Source: Armatimonadota bacterium
GTDB lineage: Bacteria > Armatimonadota > Fimbriimonadia > Fimbriimonadales > Fimbriimonadaceae
Direction of reading: 5' to 3'
NCBI GenBank assembly: GCA_023423495.1
Contig: JAFAFM010000171.1
Coordinates: forward strand, 1 to 15,076
Length of the DNA stretch: 15,076 nt
Shown: positions 8,205 to 14,946 of the stretch, piece after piece
Position numbering within the stretch: the first letter of the stretch is position 1
Layout: every line of letters begins with the position of its first letter
Notes under the pieces: generated by a model
What the model saw: only the letters and a program-made list of their open reading frames with translations
Told to the model about the DNA's origin: nothing
The model's database searches: none
Program-made: the position numbers and the translations under genes

Positions 8205-8210
8205 GGGAGG
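8205..8210 (+). promoter_or_regulatory. ribosome binding site GGGAGG for GTG start 8217
   Basis: GGGAGG followed by AAATCA places an excellent Shine-Dalgarno six bases before GTG 8217. The protein beginning there opens directly with a signal peptide, so this site decides the start against the ATG at 8157. Confidence 0.8.
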
Positions 8211-8216
8211 AAATCA

Positions 8217-8732
8217 GTGAATCTTAAATCTATTCTCGTCGTGGCGTGCCTTGTAGTTGGCGGCGCGGCAATTGCTCAGACAGGTGGCAAAACCACCGGC
8301 AAAAACACGGGCCAAAACACTGGCCGACAAGGCGGACCACAAGGTGGTCAAAACCGGCGATTCCAGATGCGGACACCGGAACAGCGAGTGGAGCGCTTAT
8401 CGACCGAGCTCAAGCTAAATGCGGATCAGAAGAAGAAGATCATCGCTCTCTACAAGTCCACCGATCCGAAGAGCAAAGCGATCATGGAAAACCAGAAGAC
8501 CTCGCGAGAGCAGAAGATGGCGGCATTCCGAAGCCTTCGCGAGGAAACCAATAAGAAGATGGCAGCCATCCTCACGAAGGATCAAATGAAGAAGTTACAA
8601 GCCATGCGGCAGCGCGGCGGAATGCGACCTGGCGGTCCTGGCGCGGGGGGCGGCAACGCTGGTTCCAAGACCGGGGCAAGTAAGGCTGGTTCGTCCAAGT
8701 CGGGCGGCACCAAGTCTGGCGGCAAAGGCTAA
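8217..8732 (+). CDS. secreted Spy/CpxP-like (LTxxQ) helical protein with low-complexity tails
   Basis: From GTG 8217 the product is 171 residues. Residues 1-20 form a signal peptide (MNLKSILVVACLVVGGAAIA) with likely cleavage before Gln21. Residues 22-48 are short Gly/Asn/Gln/Thr four-residue units (TGGK, TTGK, NTGQ, NTGR, QGGP, QGGQ). Residues 53-133 are a charged helical core with LNADQ at 67-71 and LTKDQ at 119-123, the paired motif spacing of the periplasmic Spy/CpxP family, which act as chaperones or metal/stress sensors. Residues 134-171 are a Gly/Ser/Lys-rich tail with SK and TK units and strong positive charge. Cys11 fits a bare lipobox but sits too close to the N-terminus. The gene is followed by a hairpin terminator. 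Family membership is moderately sure; the role in envelope stress is inferred. Confidence 0.75.
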   Translation: MNLKSILVVACLVVGGAAIAQTGGKTTGKNTGQNTGRQGGPQGGQNRRFQMRTPEQRVERLSTELKLNADQKKKIIALYKSTDPKSKAIMENQKTSREQKMAAFRSLREETNKKMAAILTKDQMKKLQAMRQRGGMRPGGPGAGGGNAGSKTGASKAGSSKSGGTKSGGKG

Positions 8733-8759
8733 ACTTTTCGGACCTCCGTAGGTAATTAG

Positions 8760-8791
8760 AGGGCTCGGGACGATCGTTCCGGGCCCTATTT
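8760..8791 (+). terminator. intrinsic terminator after the Spy-like gene
   Basis: The left arm AGGGCTCGGGA (8760-8770) pairs with TTCCGGGCCCT (8777-8787) through eleven pairs, two of them G-U, around the loop CGATCG. A short ATTT follows, so the U tract is weak. It lies 28 bases after the stop and 49 bases before msrB. Confidence 0.6.
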
Positions 8792-8822
8792 GCGTTATCC
8801 TCCGGAACCCCACGTACGGACG

Positions 8823-8828
8823 TCTAAT
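8823..8828 (+). promoter_or_regulatory. candidate -10 box (TCTAAT) of msrB
   Basis: TCTAAT matches five of six -10 positions and lies eleven bases before the msrB ATG. The intervening AT-rich bases hold no Shine-Dalgarno. A start near 8835 would leave a leader of about five bases. No good -35 is visible. Confidence 0.33.
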
Positions 8829-8839
8829 TTAAGTAATCG

Positions 8840-9235
8840 ATGGCTGAAAAAATTGTAAAGACCGATGAGGAGTGGCGTCAGGAGCTTTCGGAAGAGGAGT
8901 ATCACATCCTCCGAGAGAAGGGAACCGAGCGCGCCTTCACTGGTAAGTATTGGAATGTCAAAGACGACGGGACATACGTTTGCGCTGCGTGCGGAAACGT
9001 CCTGTTCGACAGCACCACGAAGTTCGACTCCCACTGCGGCTGGCCCAGCTTTTATGACGCGAAAGAAGGAGCCGTGGAATTTCACTCCGATACCACTTTC
9101 GGAATGAGGCGAACGGAAGTCACCTGTGCCCGGTGTGATAGCCACCTTGGGCACATATTCGACGACGCTCCCCAAACGCCCACTGGTCAGCGATACTGCA
9201 TCAACTCGGCGAGCGTCAAACTCCAGCGCTCCTGA
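8840..9235 (+). CDS. msrB: peptide-methionine (R)-S-oxide reductase MsrB
   Basis: A 131-residue enzyme that reduces the R epimer of methionine sulfoxide in proteins, complementing MsrA. The zinc site is Cys48-x-x-Cys51 and Cys96-x-x-Cys99. The catalytic Cys120 is in [11 protein letters not shown], and HCGWPSF at 65-71 carries Cys66, a possible resolving partner. [11 protein letters not shown] and [11 protein letters not shown] are also typical. Its length is normal and there is no signal peptide, so it is cytoplasmic. A terminator precedes the gene, so it probably has its own promoter, with a candidate TCTAAT at 8823. The gene ends two bases before the stop of the convergent DinB-like gene, within the palindrome TGAATTCA. 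Confidence 0.96.
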   Translation: MAEKIVKTDEEWRQELSEEEYHILREKGTERAFTGKYWNVKDDGTYVCAACGNVLFDSTTKFDSHCGWPSFYDAKEGAVEFHSDTTFGMRRTEVTCARCDSHLGHIFDDAPQTPTGQRYCINSASVKLQRS

Positions 9236-9237
9236 AT

Positions 9238-9720
9238 TCAGCGGGGAAATCCTGGCGCTTGCTTGATTTGATATGCCTGGCCCTGGTGATATCCAGGATG
9301 AAAAGCAAATCGGGCGAGCGCTCCCTCTCCGGTTATGACAGGACCGAGCGCACTCACGATCTCCTTATTCAGGATTTCGTCTGATGGAGCGTCGATGAGC
9401 GGCTCGGTGAGCGATTCTGATTCGGCCAAGCTCTTCACCACCAATTCTGGAGTGATTTCGGCCGGACTGAATGGAAATGGATTTTCGTTGACCACTCCTT
9501 CAGTGGCTGTCGCTTTTAGCCTGGCTTGCTGGTCAGTGAGCTGCAAGCCCGTAAGCTGAGATATAAATGAGAGCTCTACCCCCGCGACATGCAGAGCCAT
9601 CTCACCGATGGTCAAAGCGCCGGGGTAAATCCGCCAGTTAAGCTGTTCCTGCGAAAGTCCCTGAACTTCGGACAAAAATCGACCCCGGCATAAGCGCCAA
9701 GAAATCGCGAATTGGCTCAT
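9238..9720 (-). CDS. DinB-like (YfiT/DinB) putative metal-dependent protein
   Basis: A 160-residue four-helix-bundle protein of the DinB superfamily. The three likely metal ligands are visible: His44 in EMALHVAG, and His141 and His145 in FHPGYHQGQAYQIK near the C-terminus (H-x3-H). Many family members are thiol-dependent transferases (bacillithiol or mycothiol) or damage-induced proteins of unknown activity; nothing here selects one. The ATG follows the stop of the ThuA-like gene by one base (TAG-G-ATG on the minus strand), so the two are almost certainly translationally coupled. The gene is convergent with msrB. Confidence 0.8.
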   Translation of the reverse strand: MSQFAISWRLCRGRFLSEVQGLSQEQLNWRIYPGALTIGEMALHVAGVELSFISQLTGLQLTDQQARLKATATEGVVNENPFPFSPAEITPELVVKSLAESESLTEPLIDAPSDEILNKEIVSALGPVITGEGALARFAFHPGYHQGQAYQIKQAPGFPR

Positions 9721-9721
9721 C

Positions 9722-10471
9722 CTAGACCAACCTTCCGGCCCAGCGGACGGCGTTGTAAATCACCCGTCGCACACGGTCGTCGAAGTACGTCCTGTAGGTT
9801 TCGTGGCCCGGACGGAAGTAGAACACCCGACCCTTGCCCTCACCATGGCCAACGCCATTTCCGGGGCCGGATTCAAAGTTTGGATCGATCCCCTCGCCAA
9901 CGGTCCAGCAGATGCCACACGGGAAGTACTCGTTGCCGACCGTAAATTGGGATTGCAGAACAAGCACCTCGGGTGCGGGAACGTCAAACGGCGCTCCGTA
10001 CATCTCCTCGGCGTCCAGGGTGAAATCCGAAACGCCCTCCGCAATTGGATGATTCGGCGCGCAGACGGTAATGATTTCCCTGTCATCCGCTTCTCGCCAC
10101 CCACCTTTCAGGTGTCCTGTACAACCTAGAACGGCCTTGAACGTCTTCGAGTAGTGCCCGGAGTGCAAACAAATAAATCCCATTCCACGTTGCCGGACAT
10201 GGTTCTTTACTCTTTCCGCCAGCGAATCCTCGACTTGGCCGTGCCGAGCATGGCCCCACCAGAGCAGAACGTCGGTCTCGGAAAGCAGAGATTCAGGCAT
10301 GCCTTGCTCAGGCTCGTCCAAGTGCGCCACGCGGACTTCCAGTTGCTTGCCGGAGTCGAGCGCGTTTAGACCCTCGGCAATTGCCCCGCGAAGCTGATCG
10401 GGATAAATTTCTTTGGGAGCATGAGGGGGATTTTCATCCCAGATAACAACCTTGAGCGAACCTTGTGGCAT
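9722..10471 (-). CDS. ThuA-like (trehalose utilisation family) protein
   Basis: A 249-residue protein of the ThuA fold, a class I glutamine-amidotransferase-like fold. WWGHARHG (71-78), GFICLHSGHYSK (98-109), HPIAEGVSDF (141-150), DAEEMYGAPFD (153-163) and RVFYFRPGHETY (215-226) match the family. In Rhizobium, ThuA takes part in trehalose and related disaccharide oxidation, and the family often sits beside Gfo/Idh/MocA enzymes; the reaction here is unknown. Compared with the relatives I recall, there is an extra Gly-rich stretch of about 20 residues at 193-212 between the CWT motif and RVFYF. The gene follows the creatininase-like gene by 50 bases and is coupled to the DinB-like gene downstream. 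Confidence 0.85.
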   Translation of the reverse strand: MPQGSLKVVIWDENPPHAPKEIYPDQLRGAIAEGLNALDSGKQLEVRVAHLDEPEQGMPESLLSETDVLLWWGHARHGQVEDSLAERVKNHVRQRGMGFICLHSGHYSKTFKAVLGCTGHLKGGWREADDREIITVCAPNHPIAEGVSDFTLDAEEMYGAPFDVPAPEVLVLQSQFTVGNEYFPCGICWTVGEGIDPNFESGPGNGVGHGEGKGRVFYFRPGHETYRTYFDDRVRRVIYNAVRWAGRLV

Positions 10472-10521
10472 ACCGAAATGCTACCGTCTCAACGTCCGCG
10501 GGTAAGAGCACAATCGGGGGA

Positions 10522-11286
10522 TTAATTTTTTTTATCCCACCAGGACCGGATAGCCTGCTCCCAACTCAGCGCAGCGTACTCTTCCAAGTACTCGGAGACC
10601 ACTTTGATTCTCCGGACATAAAACCGCTCGATCGCGCGGATGTCGGGTTGTTCTACCCAATTCACCCAAACATTCAGAGCTTGATCGATGAGGTGCGCAG
10701 CTTCGTCTGCATTTGCGACCCGTGGGTCTTCGCCAATAACTCCCGACAACTTGGGCGTTAACTTTCCGTTGAGCTTTGAAAGGTCGACAAGGTCGGGTCT
10801 CATGGCAAGCATTTGGGCAGTTTCCCACCGGCCGGCGTGGTCAAGGAAGGTTTCGTCTTCGATGACTTCTAAAGGAGCCGCCGCGATGACGTAAAGCTCC
10901 GCGCCGATAAAGGCCGTGGCCGCCTCATAGAGTTCAACCTGATGGCCCTCTCGATAATGTCCGGACACGATGCAAACTGTGCGAAACCCGGCGCTCTTCA
11001 AGCCGTTTAAGTGATCGTACAGCAATCCACGGAAAACTTCACTCCGCACGCAGAGTGACCTCTCTGCGGGCAGTGTCGTCATAGGCGTATACAGAGTTGG
11101 GAGCAGAACGCCAGAAACTCGCTCGGCGAGGCGTTCTGCGAAATTTTCGGCGAGGATGCCGTCGACCCCATACGGGAGATGGTTGCCGTGCCACTGCAGG
11201 GCGCCGATGGGAAGGACCGCGACTCCAACATCGTTTATTAGTCGCGCCATTTCGGCGGGCTTTAACTCCCCGTATCGATAAGTCAT
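10522..11286 (-). CDS. creatininase family protein with altered metal-site motif
   Basis: A 254-residue protein of the creatininase/creatinine-amidohydrolase family, which contains metal-dependent amidohydrolases such as creatininase, FAPy deformylase and MftE. The motifs are GALQWHGNHLPYGVDG (28-43), VSGHYREGH (107-115) and DHAGRWETAQML (149-160). The first normally reads GxxExHGxHLPxxxD. Here Gln31 replaces the metal-ligand Glu, while His33, Asp42 and His110 are kept. At the position of Glu122 of creatininase lies Arg112, although other family members also lack that Glu. The codon is CAG, read directly from the sequence. It starts four bases after the stop of the KimA-like gene, so co-translation is likely. 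The substrate is unknown. Confidence 0.82.
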   Translation of the reverse strand: MTYRYGELKPAEMARLINDVGVAVLPIGALQWHGNHLPYGVDGILAENFAERLAERVSGVLLPTLYTPMTTLPAERSLCVRSEVFRGLLYDHLNGLKSAGFRTVCIVSGHYREGHQVELYEAATAFIGAELYVIAAAPLEVIEDETFLDHAGRWETAQMLAMRPDLVDLSKLNGKLTPKLSGVIGEDPRVANADEAAHLIDQALNVWVNWVEQPDIRAIERFYVRRIKVVSEYLEEYAALSWEQAIRSWWDKKN

Positions 11287-11290
11287 GGAG

Positions 11291-13165
11291 CTACTTCAAG
11301 AAATATTTCACATTCGTGACCACGACATTCGGCCTCATACCTAGCGCAGCCTTCAATTGTTGGGCGACATTCTCCTGAAGGAGTTTGTGATACCACTTCG
11401 TCGAAACCGCCTCAGGGACTATGACGGTAATGACTTGCTCTTTGTTCTCACGAAGTAACTCATCTACATAATCAAGCACCGGATCGATCAAAGATCGGTA
11501 TGGCGAGCGAAGCAAAACGAGCGGAACATTGGCGCCATGAACCGCCCACAGTTCTTGGATTTCGGGGATCCGACGCTCGTCGATGGCGACGTGGATCGCT
11601 TGGCAGTCGGGGTCGGTCACGCGTGCGTAATTCAAAGCAGCGAGAATGCCATTGTGAACCCGTGGCACAAGAAGAAGGGAGGTGTGACCCCGAGGCATCT
11701 TGGGCAAAACATCCCCAATTGCCAACTGCTCCGAAATGCTCCCGTATCGCTTTTTGATGGCTACAAATGTTGCAAACACCATCGGAAGCAGGATCATGAT
11801 CACCCATGCCCCTTCCTTGAACTTGGTGACGGCAATGATAATCAGAACAGCTATGCAGAGAACTGAGCCTAGAAGGTTGAGGGCAAATTTGGGTTTCCAA
11901 CCCCTGGGTCGCTTCTTCCACCAGTGAGCCACCATGCCGGTCTGGCTGAGGCTGAATGCCGTGAAAACTCCTACCGCATAAAGCGGAAGCAATCCGTCCA
12001 ATTCGCCGTGGAACGCCCAGACGAGAACACCGGCCGCAATCGACAGAATGATGATCCCGTTGTGGAAGACCAATCGGTCGCCCTGGCGGGCGAAAGGTCG
12101 CGGTAGAAAGCCGTCGCGGGCGATAAAGCTCGCCAATCTGGGGAAGTCGGCAAAAGCGGTGTTTGCCGCCAAGATCAAGATGGCAAAGGTCGAGAATTGC
12201 ACGAAGTAGTACATCGGATGCGTGGCGCTTCCGAATACCCACGCCGCGACTTGAGATACAACCGTTCGGAAGTTCTCGTTGTCCGTGGTGTGGAGGGCCA
12301 AGGCGGGGATGTGTTGGACCACATACCCCAGTCCAAGGAACATCGATATCAGGATCACGGCCATCCATCTTAGGGTTGTGGTGGCATTCTTTGCCTCCGG
12401 TGCTTTGAATGCTTGGACGCCGTCGCTGACGGCCTCCACACCTGTCAATGCCGTACACCCAGCAGCAAAGGAGCGCAAAATGATAAACCAGATCGGGAAA
12501 CTGGCTTCCAACCCAATGAGGTTCTTGCCTTCACCATTTTGAGCCACCACTTGGGGAACCAACGCAGGGGTGCCGATAGATTTGGCGATACCAAACCCCA
12601 GGACACAGATCATCGCGACCACGAACCCGTAGGTCGGAATGGCAAAGAGCGCTCCAGATTCCCGCACGCCCCGCAAGTTCGCAAACCCGACCAACGCGAT
12701 AAAGAAGAGCGATAGCGGTACAAGGTAATCGTGCAGACCGGGATACGCCGACGTGATGGCAGCAACTCCCGCGGCGATCGAGACCGCGACGGTAAGCACG
12801 TAGTCGATCATTAGCGCCGCCCCCGCAACAAGCCCTGGCCGAGTCCCCAAATTGTCCGAGGCGACAATATAGCTACCACCGCCGGTCGGATATGCCTGGA
12901 TCGTCATCTGGTACGACAGGGCGACAATCAATATCAGGATGCAGACCGCGATCGTTACGTAGATCTGGTACTGCAGAGCAGCCACCGACATCAAGATAAG
13001 GATCGATAGGATGGCTTCGGTGGCATAGGCCACGGAGGATAGAGCGTCGGAAGCGAAAACCGGAAGGCCGATCAGCGGCGAGAGTCTCTCGTGACTGGCT
13101 CGGGAGGTAGCGATTGGGCTTCCTAGAAGGAACCTTTGCCAGTTAAATCCTTTTTGTCCACTCAT
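11291..13165 (-). CDS. kimA: KimA-like high-affinity potassium transporter (APC superfamily)
   Basis: A 624-residue membrane protein with about twelve helices in residues 30-450 and a cytosolic domain from about 460 that resembles the USP-like domain of KimA. Signature stretches are RLSPLIGLPVFASDALSSVA (27-46), YPTGGGSYIVASDNLG (92-107) and GAALMIDYVLTVAVS (115-129). K+-coordinating residues that I recall for Bacillus subtilis KimA (Asp36, Tyr43, Asp117, Thr121) fall at Asp40, Tyr47, Asp121 and Thr125, all with the same offset of four. This supports proton-coupled K+ uptake over amino-acid transport. An ordinary amino-acid permease is the alternative, but the large C-terminal domain argues against it. 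It probably heads a four-gene run with the creatininase-, ThuA- and DinB-like genes. Confidence 0.82.
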   Translation of the reverse strand: MSGQKGFNWQRFLLGSPIATSRASHERLSPLIGLPVFASDALSSVAYATEAILSILILMSVAALQYQIYVTIAVCILILIVALSYQMTIQAYPTGGGSYIVASDNLGTRPGLVAGAALMIDYVLTVAVSIAAGVAAITSAYPGLHDYLVPLSLFFIALVGFANLRGVRESGALFAIPTYGFVVAMICVLGFGIAKSIGTPALVPQVVAQNGEGKNLIGLEASFPIWFIILRSFAAGCTALTGVEAVSDGVQAFKAPEAKNATTTLRWMAVILISMFLGLGYVVQHIPALALHTTDNENFRTVVSQVAAWVFGSATHPMYYFVQFSTFAILILAANTAFADFPRLASFIARDGFLPRPFARQGDRLVFHNGIIILSIAAGVLVWAFHGELDGLLPLYAVGVFTAFSLSQTGMVAHWWKKRPRGWKPKFALNLLGSVLCIAVLIIIAVTKFKEGAWVIMILLPMVFATFVAIKKRYGSISEQLAIGDVLPKMPRGHTSLLLVPRVHNGILAALNYARVTDPDCQAIHVAIDERRIPEIQELWAVHGANVPLVLLRSPYRSLIDPVLDYVDELLRENKEQVITVIVPEAVSTKWYHKLLQENVAQQLKAALGMRPNVVVTNVKYFLK

Positions 13166-13193
13166 CTGCCGCTTCCGTCGGGGAACCGTGCGA

Positions 13194-13199
13194 ATGATA
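13194..13199 (-). promoter_or_regulatory. candidate -10 box (TATCAT) of the kimA-like run
   Basis: On the minus strand TATCAT matches five of six -10 positions. GTCAAA at 13217-13222 is a poor -35 at 17-base spacing. The start point would be near 13187, giving a leader of about 22 bases. The whole 78-base gap holds no other obvious signal and no terminator for the upstream genes. Confidence 0.35.
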
Positions 13200-13243
13200 T
13201 CCCAGTCTGCGGTTCATTTGACGCCGGCTAGAAAGAAGGTCCG

Positions 13244-14026
13244 TCACAGGAGGCTCTGGAGATAGACGTAGCTTCGCTTTAAGCAGTCGAACGGATCTTC
13301 TCCGTAGGTGTCATCCTGCTCGACGGCGCACAGATTCGTTCCCACCTCGGCAAAACGGGGCAGCAGGTGCGGCCAGTCGAGATTTCCCTCCCCGATCGGT
13401 GCCATCCGGGCTTCGCTGCCGACCACAGCCTTGTCCTTCAGGTGCACCATCGGCATTCTGCCCGACAGCTTTTCCAGCAGCTGCCCTAGATCCATGCCCG
13501 CATGGACGACCCAATACGTGTCGATCTCAAAGAAGAAGCCTTCGGACGAAGACTCAACGAGCACATCGAACGGGCGCTGGCCCGTTGGTCCAAGCCGTTC
13601 AAATTCAAAAGCGTGGTTGTGATAGGCGAAGCTCAAGCCCTCCGTCTTAAGCGCTTCGATCGGCGCTTGAGCGTCATCCGCGAACCTTCGATATCCATCC
13701 AGTCCCTCGGTCCGATATTCGGGAGGGATGGATCCGACAGCGACTAATTCGGCTCCCAAGGTCTTGTGGAACTCGATGCACTCGTCGGTGCGGTGGGCGA
13801 TTTCGTCCCAATTTCGATGGGTTAAGGGCGCCCGAATGCCGACGTCATCGAGTATTTTCCGGCATTGATCAACGCTGACTTCGGGGTTTTCTCCTGTCAT
13901 ACAGCCGATCGCCGACAGTTGAACGAATTCGTAGCCGATGGCTTTAATCTTGCGCAGACTCGATTCGAATTCCGAAGCGGTCTTCGTGAAGTCTCGAACG
14001 GTATACAACTGCGCGGCCAATCTCAT
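13244..14026 (-). CDS. TIM-barrel sugar (phosphate) isomerase/epimerase
   Basis: A 260-residue protein of the xylose-isomerase-like TIM-barrel family. It opens with MRLAAQLYTVRDF, and the YHNHAFEFE motif is at 135-143, EIDTYWVVHAG at 167-177, MVHLKD at 193-198, GEGNLDW at 212-218 and AVEQDD at 234-239. Asp169, His195 and Glu236 are the likely divalent-metal ligands. Such enzymes isomerise or epimerise sugars or cyclitols; the exact substrate is not readable. The start is the ATG at 14026, whose ATGA overlaps the TGA of the sugar kinase. The frame is open upstream inside the kinase gene, but that part has no family similarity. Translational coupling with the kinase suggests a shared sugar substrate pathway. 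Confidence 0.88.
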   Translation of the reverse strand: MRLAAQLYTVRDFTKTASEFESSLRKIKAIGYEFVQLSAIGCMTGENPEVSVDQCRKILDDVGIRAPLTHRNWDEIAHRTDECIEFHKTLGAELVAVGSIPPEYRTEGLDGYRRFADDAQAPIEALKTEGLSFAYHNHAFEFERLGPTGQRPFDVLVESSSEGFFFEIDTYWVVHAGMDLGQLLEKLSGRMPMVHLKDKAVVGSEARMAPIGEGNLDWPHLLPRFAEVGTNLCAVEQDDTYGEDPFDCLKRSYVYLQSLL

Positions 14027-14946
14027 CGCGTTTGTACTTCCAAGCCCGGCTCGATCGATGGTCTCAGGAAGCCTGTGTAGCCTCTTGCCGCAAGCCTGTC
14101 CCTGAGTTCGGATGGATTTTTCGCCAAGGCGATAACCGTTCCCCCCATACCTGCACCAGCCAACTTCGCCCCTAATGCGCCCGACTCCAGACAGTCTTTT
14201 ACCAGTTGGTCGATTGCCTCTCCAGATCCACCCCAGTTCGCAATCAGCCGCTGGTTCTCGTTCATGGCGTCGGCCAGCATTTGCCAATTTGAGCTTAAGA
14301 GGGCCTGGGCGCCGGCTTTCCCTAATTCGGCAATTCGGGAGACCGCATTCAGAATTTCGTTGTCTCTGGCAAGCCACCGTTCTATTACTGGTCCGTGTAC
14401 GGAGCCGCTAAGCCTCTTGACGCCCGTCGTAATCAGGAGGAACGGAAGCTCCGCTGGGAGATTGGTCATCTCCGCGTACGGCCCGACTTCGCGTGGAGAC
14501 TTGCCGTCAAACGTCATCTTTTGCAAACCGCCAAAGACGGCCATGTAAGCGTCTTGAAATCCGCATTGGACTTCAGCATCGTTTAGCTCCACGTCCCTCA
14601 CCAATTCGGCAAAGGCCGATTTTCCTTCAGAACTGGACAGGTCCGGCGCTTCTCCGCGAGCATGCAAAACGCATGCAAGTGTCGCCGCAAGCAGAGCCGT
14701 TGACCCAGCCAACCCGCTAGACGGGGGGACGTCGGAAGACCACTCGACTCGATACCCGTCAAGGGGGAACCGCTTGGTGGCCGCCACCCAAAGAGTTGGA
14801 TCAGGCAGCAACTCGCCCGTGTCGGAAGGCACCAGCCGGCAATGGGCTCGGCAAGGCACGGAGCAAGACACTACCACCCCGCCGTAAATGTCGCTAGGGT
14901 TGCCGATAATGCCGCACCTACCTGGGGCAGAAGCCTCGCCGATCAA
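14023..14946 (-). CDS. GHMP family sugar kinase (glucuronokinase-like motif)
   Basis: A 307-residue GHMP kinase: substrate motif APGRCGIIGNPSDIYGG at 7-23, ATP loop DVPPSSGLAGSTA at 72-84, catalytic Asp132 in CGFQDAYMAVFGG at 128-140, and GAGMGGT at 264-270. These enzymes phosphorylate sugars at C1 (galactose, fucose, glucuronate, heptose) or other small alcohols. NPSD in the first motif recalls glucuronokinase and related sugar-1-kinases rather than homoserine or mevalonate kinases; this is from memory. The start is TTG 14946, supported by its TTGA overlap with the end of the upstream nucleotidyltransferase gene and by the nearby in-frame stop at about 14971. The downstream isomerase overlaps by ATGA. 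Confidence 0.85.
   Translation of the reverse strand: MIGEASAPGRCGIIGNPSDIYGGVVVSCSVPCRAHCRLVPSDTGELLPDPTLWVAATKRFPLDGYRVEWSSDVPPSSGLAGSTALLAATLACVLHARGEAPDLSSSEGKSAFAELVRDVELNDAEVQCGFQDAYMAVFGGLQKMTFDGKSPREVGPYAEMTNLPAELPFLLITTGVKRLSGSVHGPVIERWLARDNEILNAVSRIAELGKAGAQALLSSNWQMLADAMNENQRLIANWGGSGEAIDQLVKDCLESGALGAKLAGAGMGGTVIALAKNPSELRDRLAARGYTGFLRPSIEPGLEVQTR

Noticed and set aside
8157..8216. ATG start 20 codons upstream for the Spy-like protein
   Set aside because: GTG 8217 has a strong GGGAGG site and begins exactly at the signal peptide; the earlier ATG may be upstream of transcription start.
8247..8249. Lipobox-like Cys11 in the Spy-like signal peptide
   Set aside because: VVAC fits the minimal pattern, but the hydrophobic stretch before it is too short; cleavage at AIA-Q is more likely.
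10526..10533. Run of eight T on the plus strand (A8 at the end of the creatininase-like gene)
   Set aside because: It is A-rich in the transcribed sense, so not a terminator; a slippage product would only alter the last few residues and shows no designed fusion to the next gene.
11472..12458. 328-codon frame within the KimA-like gene on the same strand
   Set aside because: Arg/Gly/Cys-rich, no membrane spans or motifs, while the other frame encodes a clear transporter.
14027..14377. Upstream extension of the TIM-barrel isomerase
   Set aside because: It lies wholly within the sugar kinase gene, and the family N-terminus begins at 14026 with an ATGA overlap.
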